From: Hortaea werneckii
Taxonomy: Eukaryota; Ascomycota; Dothideomycetes; Mycosphaerellales; Teratosphaeriaceae
Length of the DNA: 64,000 nucleotides
Direction of reading: 5' to 3'
NCBI GenBank assembly: GCA_037044905.1
Contig: JBAOKB010000074.1
Location: 248,001 to 312,000 of the forward strand
Of the stretch, positions 23,846 to 36,298 are shown piece after piece. The position numbers were made by a program, and so were the translations under genes. Every line of letters begins with the position of its first letter. The stretch's first letter is position 1. The notes under the pieces were generated by a model. That model worked only from the letters and a program-made list of their open reading frames with translations. It did no database searches and was not told the origin of the DNA.

Positions 23846-26800
23846 ATGGCGTTGAACGCCGCTTCCCACAATGCCACGGGCGAAAAGACCGGCCCGGTCT
23901 CTGGCCAGCCGCCTCAGCCCTCAGACGAGGCCAAGTCGGCCATCCTCGACTCCTCGAACCAAGATCCGAAGGGCGTGAATGCGCCGGGTCAGGATGGTGG
24001 CGACAAGAATGGCGAGAAGAAGGAGAAGACTGAGCGTGAACTTGCGAAGGAGAAGGCGAAGGCAGAGAAGGCTGCCAAGTTGGCCGCGAAGCAAGAGAAG
24101 CAGAAAGCACAACAAGCGGCCTCAGCACCCAAGCAGAAGGAGAAGAAGAAGGGCCAAGAGAAGCTACCGCCGTACAAGGAAGCAACACCCAAAGGCGAGA
24201 AGAAGATATTGCAGCCATTGGATGACGAGTACCACAAGGCCTACATTCCTTCGGTTGTCGAGAGCGCATGGTACGATTGGTGGGAGAAGGAGGGTTTCCA
24301 TCACCCCGAGTTCGCGGAGGACGGCAATGTCAAGAAGCCTGGCTCGTTCGTGATACCCATCCCGCCTCCTAACGTCACGGGTGCTCTCCACATTGGACAT
24401 GCTCTCGCAACAAGCTTGCAGGATGCCTTGATTAGGTGGAATCGTATGAAAGGTCTGACCGTGCTGTACGTGCCGGGTTGCGATCATGCAGGTATCTCTA
24501 CGCAGAGCGTCGTCGAGAACATGCTCTACAACCGGCGAAACGGACTGACGAGGCACGATTTGGGCCGCGAGAAGTTCGTAAACACTGTCTGGGAATGGAA
24601 AGAGGAGTACCACGTCAAGATCAACAAGGTATTGAGGCGGCTGGGTGGTTCGATGGATTGGACGAGGGAAGCCTTCACCATGGACGAGAACCTCTCCGCA
24701 GCTGTTCGTCAAACGTTTGTGCAATTGCACGATGAAGGCCTCATCTACCGCGCGAACCGACTCGTCAACTGGTGTACGCGTCTCACTACCGCACTTTCCA
24801 ACCTCGAAGTCGACCAGAAGGAGCTTGAGGGCTCAACCAAGCTGGACGTACCAGGCTACGACAAGAAGATCGAGTTTGGTTGCATCTGGAACTTCAAGTA
24901 CCCCATCGACGGCACTGAAGAGACCATCGAAGTTGCCACTACTCGTCCCGAGACCATGCTCGGAGACTCTGGTGTTGCTGTGCACCCATCAGATGAGCGG
25001 TACAAGCATCTCCTGGGCAAGCACGTGCGACATCCGTTTACTAAGCGCCTCCTTCCCATCTTCGGCGACGACACCGTCGAGAAGGACTTCGGTACTGGTG
25101 CCGTCAAGATCACACCCGCACATGACTTCAATGACTTCAAGCGTGGTAAGGAACACAACCTTGAGTTTATCAACATCCTCAACGACGACGGCACCATGAA
25201 CTCGAATGCCGGTCCTTTCGAAGGTCAAAGCGCTTTGATGTCCGGTACACTGTTATCACTGAGCTTGAAAAGCTTGGGCTTTTCGTTGGCAAGGCCAACA
25301 ACAAGATGGTGATCCCGCTGTGCTCGAAGAGCAAAGATGTCATTGAGCCAGTGCTGAAGCCACAGTGGTGGATGTCCATGAAGCCACTCGCGGAGCCGGC
25401 ATTGAACGCTGTGACCGACGGCACCATCAAGATCAAGCCTGAGAGCGCGGAGAGGCAGTACCGACGATGGATGGAGAACATTGACGATTGGTGTTTGTCC
25501 CGCCAACTCTGGTGGGGTCACCAGGTACCTGCATTCTACGTGAAGATGCAGGACGGGCCAGAGTTCGATACTGACGCAGACCACTGGGTGTGTGCACCGG
25601 ATGAAGCTCAGGCGAAGGAGAAGGCGCAGAAGAAATTCCCAGGCAAAGAGTTCACACTGGAACGAGACCCCGACTGTTTGGACACATGGTTCTCATCCGG
25701 TCTATGGCCCTTCTCAACTCTTGGCTGGCCTAACAAGACCAATGACCTCGAGAAGCTGTATCCGACTTCAGTGTTGGAAACCGGCTGGGATATTCTTTTC
25801 TTCTGGGTGGCTAGAATGATCATGTTCGGCTTGAAGATGACCGGCAAGGTACCCTTTACTGAGGTTTACTGCCACAGCTTGATCCGTGACTCAGAGGGCC
25901 GCAAAATGTCCAAGTCTCTCGGCAATGTCATTGACCCAGTTGACATCATGGACGGTATCGCTCTTGAGGGCCTTACCGACAAGTTGAAGGTTGGTAACCT
26001 CGCCGCCAAGGAGATCGAGCGCGCAGCCAAGTGGCAGAAGCAAGCGTTCCCAGACGGCATTGACGAGTGCGGTGCCGATGCCCTCCGCTTCTCCCTCATC
26101 AACTACACAACTGGTGGTGGCGACATCAACTTCGACGTGAAGGTCATGCGCAGCTACCGCAACTTCTGTAACAAGATCTACCAGGCTACTAAGTTCGTTC
26201 TTGGAAACCTGCCGCAAAACTACACTCCGCCTGCAAAGGGCGGCAAGTCTGGTAACGAGAGCTTGCCAGAACGGTGGATTCTGCACAAGCTTACCCATGC
26301 TGCGAAGCGTGTCAACGAGGCTCTGGCTGAGAGGGAGTTCAGTCAAGCCACACAATCTACGCACCAGTACTGGCTCTACGAGCTATGCGATGTGTACATC
26401 GAGAACAGCAAAGCCATCATCCGCGACGGCTCCGAAGCAGAGAAGAAGAGCGCCCTTGATACCCTGTACACAGCTCTTGATGATGCTCTGAGGATGATGC
26501 ACCCCTTCATGCCCTTCCTGACCGAGGAGCTGTGGCAGCGTCTCCCAAGGCGGCCGGGCGACAACACGAAGTCTATCGTCGTGGCAGCGTACCCACAGTA
26601 CGACCAGAGCATGGACGACCCGAAGAGCGAGCACGATTACGAGATCATCCTCGGCTGTTCGAAGGGTGTGCGTAGCCTGATCCAAGAGTGCAGCATCAAG
26701 GAAGACGGCAAAGCTTTCGTGCAGCCTCTGAACGAGGATACGTACCGCACGGCTTCTGCTGAGCAGCCCGCCATCAAGATCCTTTCAGGCAAATACCTCT

Positions 26801-27114
26801 CCGAGCTCACCGTCCTCGAGCCCAGTCAAGGCCCACCGGCAGGATGTGTGGTCTACCCTGTCTCTGCCGATGTTGCTGTGTTCCTGCAACTGCCCGGTTC
26901 GGTCGATGCACAGAAGGAGATTCAGAAGATGAAGCCCAAGATGACCAAGGCCGCCGATGCCGTCAAGCAGCAGCAGACTGTGCTGGGCAGCCTGAGCCAG
27001 CAGGTTAGCGAGGAGGTCCGGAAGAAGGAGGAGCTGCATCTCAAGGACTTGCAGAGCGAGCAGCGTATGTACGAGGAGAGCTTGGCGCGGTTCGAGCAAA
27101 TGAAGCTGCAATAG
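23846..27114 (+). CDS. VAS1: valyl-tRNA synthetase
   Basis: Class I synthetase charging tRNA-Val, with an editing domain that clears Thr-tRNA-Val. Residues ~50-110 form a Lys/Glu/Ala-rich extension typical of eukaryotic cytosolic forms. The HIGH motif lies in PPPNVTGALHIGHAL, the editing-domain signatures in TTRPETMLGD and ITPAHDFNDF, the KMSKS loop in GRKMSKSLGNVIDP, the anticodon-binding domain in PFMPFLTEELWQRL, and a coiled-coil tail ends the protein. There are no introns. One base is missing at about 25225-25229, between GPFEG and KRFDVRYTVITELEKLGLF; correcting it gives 1089 aa, the usual length. In yeast one gene serves cytosol and mitochondria through two starts; here the upstream frame is closed by a stop, so a mitochondrial form is not evident. 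Confidence 0.97.
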
Positions 27115-29356
27115 GCGATAGGCTCAAAAGAGTAGCTACTGCTCTGCGAAACAAAATCCAATAGCGTTACATTACAATGGCAAGAGGAATTCCCGCTCAG
27201 CTCGTGTTTTGCCTTTCCCAGCGCTTTGGTTTCGCTACCTATGATGTGTGAAGTCCCTTCTTGTGCAAGACCACTTCAGCTCCCGACTTGATGCCCAATG
27301 TGGCGTACGCCTCTGGGCGGTAAATTGACCTTCTAGAAGTTGTGAGGATGTCACTATTAATTTTCTTTGGCACAGTCAAGTTTAGCGACGTTTCCCCAAA
27401 AGAGTATTTGCACGGATGATGTGCAGAACAGTATTCCCCTCGCGTTTTGTGACAGCTAGAGCATGACATGCCGGACATGTTAAAATCCCACGTGCTGTGG
27501 CTCTCCCCCATCCCCTCCCCCGGTCACGCCGCATGGCGCAAGGCATCCCTTATCCGGTACCTTGTGCTGATCCTTCTAATCAGCCTTGTTTGCACAGTCA
27601 CAGACCCAGTGTATCAAAAATGCCAAGGGACCTGCTAGCCGACAGTTTCAGCGGGTAAATAAGTGACACATCGGGGATCACTCGTTACGCCAACTTGGCC
27701 CTGGTGTGTCAAGCAGGGCCAACGCTTGCGGATGGAAAAGGTTCAGAAACGTTCAAGGAAAGGTTGGATTCCAGCTGTCACTAACCCTGAATGCATATGT
27801 TTCTCGCTTAGTGCATCGTTTTGGAATAGCCTTGCGTCATGGGTAAAACCGCGAGATGCAGGTACAGTGTCAGCCGAAGAGCCCTGAGCTGCCGCGGCCT
27901 TGTGTTCGTGTCTGGGTAGGGGGAAAAGGCTTGTCGCTAGTAGGTTGCTTCACCGCCAGTCGCGCGAATCAGGTCCACGATTTCCTGGCTGTGTCTAAGG
28001 GATTTGCTCGAGCTGGAACTGGAAACCCTCCCACCTCAGCCTTAACGCAGTGGTGGCGTTCCGCCGAGGTAGCACGGCAGGGGACTGGGCTGGCATGCTC
28101 CTATTCGAGTTCGCAAAACATGACCCTGTTTTTCCAACAACTTCATGCTAACGTCTCAGCTTTCCGTGGGTGCACCAGCAGGGCTCCTCTTCATTGGGTG
28201 TCTAGCAGTATTGTCTCTACCAGACTTGAGAAAGGTCATCGTGATCTACTGAGGCCTTTTAATGCTCGTGGCGACTGACTTCCATTAGCAGAAGCTGCAG
28301 CTGTCCGGCGAAGGGGAGGGGGTCCACCTCTTGTTCGTCTTGGTCAGTAATGCAGTGCGACGTGAAAGCGAGATTGCGGTTCCGAGGTCTCTACCGACGT
28401 CACGGCTATGGCGGCCGGTGCATGGCTTCCATGAAGCTTCTTTGGCTAATGAGCGCGCACAGTGCTTACCGACGTGAAGGAAGAATTCGGGGATTGCTTT
28501 CCATGGCGCCAGCGAGATGCCTCCCCGTCGGTATCTTACATCGGTCCGGTGGACCAGCGACGTGTGCTCGGGCACGATGTGCCAGATTCGACCCTCAGAC
28601 TGGGGACATCCTAAACCGGTCAAGGTGGTACTTCGTCGCGGAAAGCTCTCGTGTAGCAATTACAATTGATCGTACCTGGACGGCGCGGCCAAGCGGACCG
28701 TTTTCCATCGCTGCAGTCATGACAGTGTTCAGCGTTGATCATGCGACGAACCTACGCCAGGGTAGGGGGGAGTCCGCCTGCTGGAAGCCCGCGCAGCACG
28801 CGATGATCAGGGAAGCCAGCGCCTGGGTGGTAGCACGCAGGAACGCCACATCAATGCGAGGCCGTCCGCATTCGAGGAGGCGCGCGTGCTAGCGCTGAAC
28901 AACCCGCGCAATGACAGCATTCCCGACTCCTCGCGGTTTGACGCCACAGCAGACTGACTGACCCTTCCGCCTGACAGAAAACTCACGATGGTTACACAGG
29001 GGCCCTTTCCCCCCTCGGCTAGCTATCCCCGGACACCCGATATGGGGCCAACGAAGCTCTCAGTAAACTCCGGTTCCTGTTACACCCTGAATCGCACTGC
29101 TCCCGTCGGTGGAGGGGAAAGGGGACGTCGAATTGGAAACGTGCTGCGGCTGACCATGCTGTGAACGTGGCCGTCTGGGCTCCCCTTTCCTGGCAGACCA
29201 GAATGTATAAATCTCACCTGCCCCCGTCCACGTTTGAACGCCATGATCCGTTTGTGCCTAGAAACTGCGCTGAGACGAACCGGCGGGAAAACCCCTACCA
29301 AATTTTCAAAAGAGCCCACCTCACCTTAAACGTCCAGCCGACCAACCTTGGCTCTC
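27115..29356. other. long intergenic region
   Basis: About 2.2 kb with no supported gene. A 90-codon Cys-rich open frame on the minus strand (27239-27511) is the only candidate and is listed separately. The rest has only short shadow frames. Confidence 0.4.
27239..27511 (-). CDS. possible small Cys-rich protein, weak
   Basis: An intron-less frame of 90 codons from ATG 27511. Near the N-terminus it has a Cys/His cluster (CSSCHKTRGEYCSAHHPC) that could bind zinc; the rest is polar and ends KKGLHTS. No similarity recognised. It lies tail to tail with the valyl-tRNA synthetase gene, 124 bases away. It may be a chance frame. Confidence 0.2.
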   Translation of the reverse strand: MGESHSTWDFNMSGMSCSSCHKTRGEYCSAHHPCKYSFGETSLNLTVPKKINSDILTTSRRSIYRPEAYATLGIKSGAEVVLHKKGLHTS

Positions 29357-29741
29357 ATGAGCTCGCTGAGAACTGCAACCAGCGTCTCTCGTCCCAAACA
29401 CGACGCAGGCAACGGTGTCAAAAATGACGAGGCGTACGTGAGCTGCTGCGATGGCATCAACCGCACGACTCCACCTCTAATAATTCTTAAACAACACAGG
29501 GCAAGTGTCAAGTCGACCTGCGGGACAGTGACGGCACCACCACCACGCCCACCACCATGGCAGCAAAACCCAGCGGACTGCACCGGAATCGCGGGACATC
29601 AACGCGGCCATGTTCACGCAGGGACTGAAAAGCCGGGAGACCGATCCCTACTCCGCCATCGACGTCTACCTCAAGCAGACGAAGAAGCAGGACCCGTACC
29701 GCAGCGGGAACATTAGACCCGGCGATTTTCTTTTGGGCTAA
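29357..29741 (+). CDS. small spliced gene, ~107 aa, unknown function
   Basis: Exon 1 is 29357-29437 (MSSLRTATSVSRPKHDAG..DEAY, 27 codons). A 62-nt intron, 29438-29499, has donor GTGAGC and acceptor ACAG. Exon 2 reads GKCQVDLRDSDGTTTTPTT. After one missing base near 29583 (probably CCC to CC) it continues as ESRDINAAMFTQGLKSRE, DPYSAIDVYLKQTKKQ and NIRPGDFLLG to the stop at 29739-29741. The C-terminal half has a balanced, helix-like composition. The protein is hydrophilic with no signal peptide. I do not recognise the family; the spliced structure and composition are the evidence. Confidence 0.5.
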
Positions 29742-30647
29742 TGGGCTTTCCGAAGGCCATTTGCATATACCTGCTGCCATATCATTTTCAGCCGTGATCG
29801 GGAAGATTTGGATGCAATACCATTCATGCCTCATTACATACCGGCCGATCACCGCAACTTTTCGGTTTGTTGAAAAAAAAAGAAAGAAAGAAAAACGATA
29901 TTTAGTAACGACTCACGCGAAGAACAACCTTTCCGCTTCGGAAGAGCGGCACACGCCACTATCCAGGACACCCCGATTCTTTCCAGACCTTCGCTACATG
30001 CATCAGCATACTTCTCTTCCTCGGGCCGCGTTTGGGAAATACAGTTCATCAACATGTAGATGTCTTATCGCATCCAATCGTGTAGATGAATTTTTTTTTT
30101 GCACCGCTTTGTGTGAGCATGGAGATCATATCATTAGCTGGGGTATCTCTCTCATGTACGTTAGCCATTCGAGGAATTGCTTGATCCCTGGTTCTTTTTT
30201 TCTTTTTCTTTTTTTCTTTTTCTTTTTTTTAAATTCTTCCCTTAAATTTCCCTTCGATTCTTGTCTTTCTTGATCCTTCCATTAGGGCCTTGTCTTCGTT
30301 GAACCCTCCGATGTCTTCTTCACCATCATCCCACGCTCCGAATCATTCAACCTTTAAAAGATACGTTATGCGTCCAATCCGGATTGATACTACCATCGTT
30401 CTGACCCACGTGACTGTTGCAAAGCCAAGGGTTGTGGCTTTGACCGAGCGTATCGCATTTTCCACAAGCCATACTGTATTTGGAGAAGAATGTTTGATAA
30501 GGCAGCGGTTCACTTGGCATGACCTTTACCAGGAGGAGATCGGAAGAGTAAGGAGCCATGTAAATGCGGAACCCGAGGCCGTCCTTTTCAGGGCAAGAAA
30601 AGTTGGGTGCACATGCAACGTGAGTGATCTGTGGAGGTATGTGTCGA
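29742..30647. other. intergenic with poly-pyrimidine tracts
   Basis: About 900 bases. It holds an A-rich tract at 29871-29900, a T run near 30091-30100 and a 45-base T/C tract at about 30190-30232. Long open frames here are low in complexity and not credible. Part is the CK2 alpha 3' UTR. Confidence 0.5.
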
Positions 30648-31763
30648 TCACTGGTGGTTGGCCTTCGCTAGCTCGTTCGCTTCTGCTCGACGCACGGGTT
30701 CAAAGTACTGGTGGGCCATGGCCTCTTTTGCTGTTAACCGTTCCTGCGGGAATGTTAGCCAAGCTTCCTCAGCACAGAGAGCACCCGGTTTGCCTACCTG
30801 GTGGTCGTATCGTAATAGCTTGTCAAGGAAGTCAATCGCATCGTTGGACACAAAACGCTGATTGTCCGAGTTGACGAATGAGTGCCAGCTCTTCTTCGGG
30901 AAGCGGCCAAGGATGTCATCGTACTGGGCATCAAGCTCGATGTCGTATTTGTCCAGGTAGTCGAAGAGATCCTCCGTGCCTAGCACCTTTGCGATCTTCA
31001 CAAGCTGGTCGCTGTTGCTGTTGCCGTGGAAGAACGGCTCTTTCCGGAAGATCATGCTTGCGAACATGGCACCTAGTGACCACATATCTAAGCTGTAGTC
31101 GTACTCCTGGAAATCCACTAACAGCTCCGGGCCCTTGAAGTATCGACTCGCAACGCGCACGTTGTACTCGGTGCCTTCATGGTAGAACTCTGCCAAGCCC
31201 CAGTCTATCAGCCGCAGCTTCCGGTTCTCATGATCGATCATAACGTTGTGCGGTTTCACGTCCCGGTGCATTATGCCTTTGCTGTGGCAGAAGTCCAGCG
31301 CTTTCAGCAGCTCGTAAATGTAGTATCGCACGTCATAGTCCAGAAGCTTGGGGTATAGTGTGCGGAAATCGGTGTTGTTGATGTGCTCGAATATCAAGCT
31401 CGGCGTCTTGGATTGGCTGTCTCTTACCACGTCCAGCAGTGCCACTATGTTGGGCCCGCCTGACAGGTTCTGCAGAATCTTGATCTCACGCTTTATCTTC
31501 TTCTTCTTGACCGGCTTCAGAACTTTGATCACGCATTTCTGATAGTTCACCACGTTGATGCCCTCGAACACTTCGGAGTACTTTCCGCGTCCTGTCCACG
31601 GTGTCAGTACTCATCCCAGCCCGTGGTAGGGTATTTGCTGGCGCATACCAATCTTCTTGACCACCTCATAGTTCTCCAGCACACCCCAGCTGATGTTGAC
31701 GCTGTCATAGTCCCAGTATGCTCGGGGCATCTGCTGATTGACACTGGCGTACACGCGCGCCAT
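30648..31763 (-). CDS. CKA1: casein kinase 2 catalytic subunit alpha
   Basis: Constitutive acidophilic Ser/Thr kinase of the CK2 holoenzyme, nuclear and cytoplasmic. Exon 1 (31649-31763) encodes MARVYASVNQQMPRAYWDYD; a 57-nt intron (31592-31648) then splits the Gly-rich loop, giving KKIGRGKYSEVFEG. Seen are the Lys-rich segment VKKKKIKRE, the catalytic loop HRDVKPHNVM, DWG replacing DFG as in all CK2 alphas, and the C-lobe SLDMWSLGAMFA. The third exon is short (ERLTAKEAMAHQYFEPV onward). Intron 2 (30744-30797) is 54 nt, a multiple of three without a stop, so an unspliced reading adds 18 false residues; its branch GCTAAC and the family alignment show it is an intron. Total 334 aa, no frame breaks. 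The gene is divergent from PFA4. Confidence 0.96.
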
Positions 31764-32106
31764 TTATGCGGTTGGCGGGCTGCGTAGCCCAGCGAGGTCT
31801 CCAAAGTCGTGTCTCGTGAATATCACGCGCTCCAGTTCTCTCCGTAAGCAATAGCTCACCTCTGTGGCCACCAAGGATTCACTTGGACCGTCCGCAGCGC
31901 GTTGCGATCCTGTTGTCGTATAGAGTGTAGTTGTTAGATGTGAGTCGCATGTACATGGTCGAATCGAAGTCGTGGGCTGGTGGGGCAGGTTGCATCGCAT
32001 CATCGGCAAGTTCCGAGAAGAATCTCGCCATTTTCAAACGGGCTCGTTATTCACTCTGGGGTATAGCATCTTAAAGTCTTCTCACCTCCTCTTCTCCAGC
32101 ACTGCA
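31764..32106. promoter_or_regulatory. divergent promoter CKA1 / PFA4
   Basis: 343 bases separate the two start codons, so both genes must be driven from this stretch. No clear known binding motif is claimed. Confidence 0.6.
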
Positions 32107-33657
32107 ATGGATCGCGATTTCATTCAGCGCTTGGCTGTTCCAGGTGTCACGCTTTTAATCTGCTTCCTGGCGTATACTTCACAATGGCTATTCCTCTACA
32201 TTGAGCCTGGACCGTTACGGAAAGGAGATACCTACTTGTTTAATCTCCTAGTAGCTTGTCTCCTGGTTTGCTTCTACAGGACGTGCTTCACGGATCCAGG
32301 GCGAATACCGCAAAATTGGCGGCAGAATCTTGAGGATAAGCAAGATGGTCGCGATGACCCTCAGATATCCCAAAGGCAGCGCTGGTGCCGGAGATGCGAG
32401 ACATTTAAACCTCCTAGAGCGCATCATTGCAAGACTTGCAAGCGGTCAGTCTTGATATGAGCACGCCGACCATTTTCTTTTCTGATAAATTGCCAGCTGC
32501 GTTATGAAGATGGACCATCATTGCGTCTGGACAGGTAGGCAACGCATCATGAGTAACAAACAAGACGGTAGGTAACAGTTGGCTCTAGCGAACTGTATCT
32601 CGCACATCACTCTTCCTCACTTTGTCCGCTTTCTCTCCTATACTGTTGCCGCCATGATCTATCTCGAAACCTTTCTATATACGCGCTGCGCCGTGCTTTG
32701 GAGGAACAGGCATATGCCAAGCGTAAGCATCATGCTCTCTCTCTCTGCTGGAAGCTCTGCGCTAATGTGCTGTTAGTATCTTGGGCCGAGCATGCTACAG
32801 CTCAGCCATTTATTCGTCCTTACAGTGCTGAACTCGCTTGTGCTATTTGGACTCATTCTGCTCCTTGGTCGGACTGTATGGTCTCTGACCCTGAACATGA
32901 CGACGATTGAGAGCTGGGAAATCGAGCGGCATGAAGCCGTGCTCCGCCGCGCCCGAGTGCTTGGCGGCTACGTTGATGGGCCAGACGGGACCAGAGTGAG
33001 AGTTGAACACCAGGAGTTCCCATGGGACGTTTCATTCTGGTTCAACCTGTGCCAAGGGATGGGCACGAGCAACCCTCTCGCTTGGATTTGGCCTTTCGCG
33101 CCTAGTCCTAGTGTTGAGAGCGGCCTTGTCTTCGAGCACAACGGAATAGACGGTATGCATTCCTTCGTCCATTCGCAAGCCTCAAGCTGCTGACATCAGA
33201 AGACCCAAGCAAACCATGGCCGCCACCCGATCCGGATCGCATGATGCGCGCGGTCCGAAGGCCTGCCAATGGTACTGGGTTTACGCAGCCAATGGATGTA
33301 GACTCGTTCCGTGCACGCCAAGCAGCGGATCTTGCGCGCTTCGAAGACGTGGATGGCGACTATGTCGTCCGCCGACGGCCTTTCCACGAGCGGCTGGAAG
33401 AAGGGCAAGATCAAGGTCGGAATCGTGTTTACGAGCTCGAAGACGATGCAGATGAGACGCTGATCGTCGCGGAGGACGAAGAGGAGGAGGTCGAGGTCGA
33501 TCCTCAAGTGCGCAGTAGCGATGCGGGCGAAGAGGGTTGGCGTAACAAGGAAGGCGAGTCTCTGGCTGACTTTGGGGTAGACGAGGTAGCGGACTTCTAT
33601 GATGAGGACAATGTGCCTTTGGCGGAACTGATGAGGCGACGGAAGACTGCTTCGTAG
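32107..33657 (+). CDS. PFA4: DHHC palmitoyltransferase, Pfa4 type
   Basis: S-acyltransferase of the ER; yeast Pfa4 palmitoylates chitin synthase Chs3. Five exons: 32107-32444, 32497-32534, 32589-32722, 32777-33152 and 33200-33657, with introns of 52, 54, 54 and 47 nt. They sum exactly to 447 aa. Two N-terminal membrane segments (VPGVTLLICFLAYTSQW and LFNLLVACLLVCFY) come first, then the zinc-binding Cys-rich domain CRRCETFKPPRAHHCKTC and the DHHC core in MKMDHHCVW carried by a 38-nt exon. Two more membrane segments follow, and the C-terminal tail is long and acidic (residues ~330-447). Start ATG 32107 is chosen because the frame above it is not protein-like. No frame breaks. Confidence 0.92.
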
Positions 33658-34292
33658 AGTGAATATACCGATGCAATGGTTTATTCCACTGTCTGCTTCT
33701 GTCTTATTCCTATTGCCATGCTATCTATATACTGTATTAAGTACATACCTATTTTACACTTCCCCGGATCTACAGCCATGAGTATGTACTTCACGTGTCG
33801 CGGTGTCGGCATCTCACGCTGTCGGCTAACCTGTTCGGTGATAGCGGGCGCGGGAAAAGCCTATTATCAGGCGGGCGAAACAGTGCCAACCGGTGAAGAG
33901 GGCACTTCGTTCTCCTCTCGCTCCTATTTTTAACAATCCACCTTCACCCATCAGTGCGCCCGGCCCTCGTCATTCGCGGTGGGGTCAGTGACAGTCAGCT
34001 ATCAGCTATACCGCACACCGGCACGTCGTCCACCAACAAGCTTTGGCGCGTTTCTAGCTATTTTACGCGACAGCCCCCAAGTCCAAGTCCAAGTCCAAGT
34101 CCATCCGCCTGGCAGAGGCAGCGGTGCACGCACGGGCGCAATTTTCCGCTCGTCGGCTGGCTGCGCTGCGCTGCTCAGCTCGAGTCGGCGCGACCGTTGG
34201 TGAGCGTTCGGGAAACGCCTTAGAGAAAGTCGCCTGGTGCGCAACGCGTCGAGACTTCTAGCTTTAGGGGAGGCGCACCATTACAGACCATA
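33658..34292. other. RLM1 upstream region
   Basis: About 635 bases with no gene. It includes four tandem copies of a 6-bp CAAGTC unit near 34078-34102 and C/T-rich DNA. Confidence 0.5.
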
Positions 34293-36298
34293 ATGGGTCG
34301 ACGCAAGATCGAGGTACGTCGTGCGATGATCATCACGACGCGGATCGCCATGCACGCGTGAGACGGGCGCTGACTGACGTCTTGCCATAGATCAAGCCCA
34401 TTCGCGACGACCGCAACCGGTACGCTGCCAACCGCTCCCCAGCGCCTCCCTCTACCTGCTTCTCTATACTGACGCAACTATAGCTCCGTGACCTTCCTTA
34501 AGCGCAAGGGCGGTCTGTTCAAGAAGGCGCATGAGCTGTCCGTCCTCTGTTCCGTCGACGTCGCCGTCATCATATTCGGCCACAACAAGAAACTATACGA
34601 GTACTCATCGTCCGAAATCAACGAGATAGTAGGCAGGTTCCAATACTATGGCGGTGCGCACGAACATAAAGGCCCCGCAGATTTTGCGGATAAGGGCGGC
34701 GGAGATGATGACGAGGACGATGAAGGCGGGGATGAGGGACACGAGGGTGAGCAGAGAGGGACCCTGCGCCGGACCAGCATCCCATGATGCATCCGCAGAT
34801 GCAGAACCATCCCGGCTTCCAACACGTCAGACACGGCACTCCTGGAGCTAGCCCACCAATGCCCAATGGAGCCATGCCACCGTTTGTAAGAGGTCCGTCG
34901 CCATTGCCACCAAACATGTCTAGGCCATCTTCAAGAGCATCGCAGCATGCGGCACAGGCGCACATGAGAAGGACAAGCTCGAACTTGGTGCCACCTCACA
35001 TGCAACAGACGAGCGCTGCGCCTGTGCAGCCAACCTACGCATACACCCCAATCCGCCGTTTTATAACCCGCAAGCGGCTGCACAGATGCAGGCAGCACAA
35101 GCAGCACAAGCACGCCCAATCCAGACAGGACAACAAGCTACTTATCCGCCACCGTATCCGCCCCATCCTCCACAGGTAGTGCCACCGCCACCGGCGACGC
35201 ATCCGCAATTACAGCATGCTTATATGCAAGATGCTAGGAGGTCCTCCGTGCCTCCAGCATATCCGCCCAACCCTGCACCTCACGCTCAAATGTCTCGTAA
35301 CTCTTCAATGGAACATCTACAGCCGCCTCAAACGAGACCAAATCCTTCACCTCACCCTCCGCAGGGCTCAAATAGACCGACGCCATCGCCGCAACCGCCT
35401 CAGCAGCAATTTGCCTAGCCCGCCTCTTCCGCAGCCTAAACCTCTGCCAGCCCACGCCAAAGCACACAGTATCTTCACACCCATTGATGATAGCAGGTCT
35501 ATGCTTGCTCAGCACTGGGGATCGACAAGTAACGCAGAGTATCCAAAGCCCGAACCGTCCATCAAAGTTGAAGACGGTGGTCCACGATCAGCTAGCATAG
35601 ACGTTGCAGCTATGCAACGAGATCGACAGAATGGCGGCAAATCGAGTGGGGAATCACCACGACCACCCCCAGCAAAGCCACCCATGCCGAAGTCGCCGGA
35701 CCCGCCTCAACGCACAGCTAGCACTTCGAGTCTACCTGCACCGCCAGCGCCGAACAGAGGACAAACAGGACAGCCTGAAGCCAAGAGACCACGCCTCAAG
35801 GTACAGATTCCAAGTGAGCAATCTGGTGACGAAGGCGGTACTGGCTCGGAAGCAGGAGAAGGCAGTACAGGTCAGCCTCAGACAGCGGGGCAGCAACAAC
35901 CACAATCTTTCGGTCCTGCACATGGAGTCGTCTTGCCTCCACCTTCGCCCTCTGCCGGTGCTCTCCTGTCTGCTGGCGCACAAGGTCCGCCTAATCCATT
36001 TGCGAGACCAGCGCCGCCAATGAGCACCAATCCGCACGCCATGAGAGATGCTAATAACCACATTGAGACTCCTATATCGGCGTTGCCGAGTCGATTCATG
36101 TCCGACAATCTATTACCTTCACCTTCTACCTTCTATCCCGAATGGGGCTTTGGCAGATCTGGAGACAGTAATATGTTGCCCTCACCACTCAACTTCCAAA
36201 CGCCAATTGGGTCGAATGGGCAAGGCTGGAGGGAGGAGGATCGCAAGCGACAGAATGAAGAGGATGCTGGTGGCGAGCAGAAGCGTGCGAGGGGCTAG
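34293..36298 (+). CDS. RLM1: MADS-box transcription factor, Rlm1/MEF2 type
   Basis: Target of the cell-wall-integrity MAP kinase pathway in yeast and filamentous fungi. The MADS domain is spread over three exons: MGRRKIE, then IKPIRDDRNR, then SVTFLKRKGGLFKKAHELSV and VDVAVIIFGHNKKLYEYSS. Introns are 34314-34390 (77 nt) and 34420-34483 (64 nt). The rest is Pro/Gln/Ser-rich and probably disordered, with an acidic stretch just after the MADS box, several SP sites and a basic end (DRKRQNEEDAGGEQKRARG). Frame breaks occur near 34757, at the C run 35046-35049 and near 35405; joined length is ~620 aa. An Slt2-type MAPK docking site is expected by family but not clearly seen. Confidence 0.9.

Noticed and set aside
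25220..25312. An intron in valyl-tRNA synthetase explaining the frame change
   Set aside because: Coding similarity is continuous on both sides (GPFEG directly followed by KRFDVRYTV), leaving no room for an intron; one missing base explains it.
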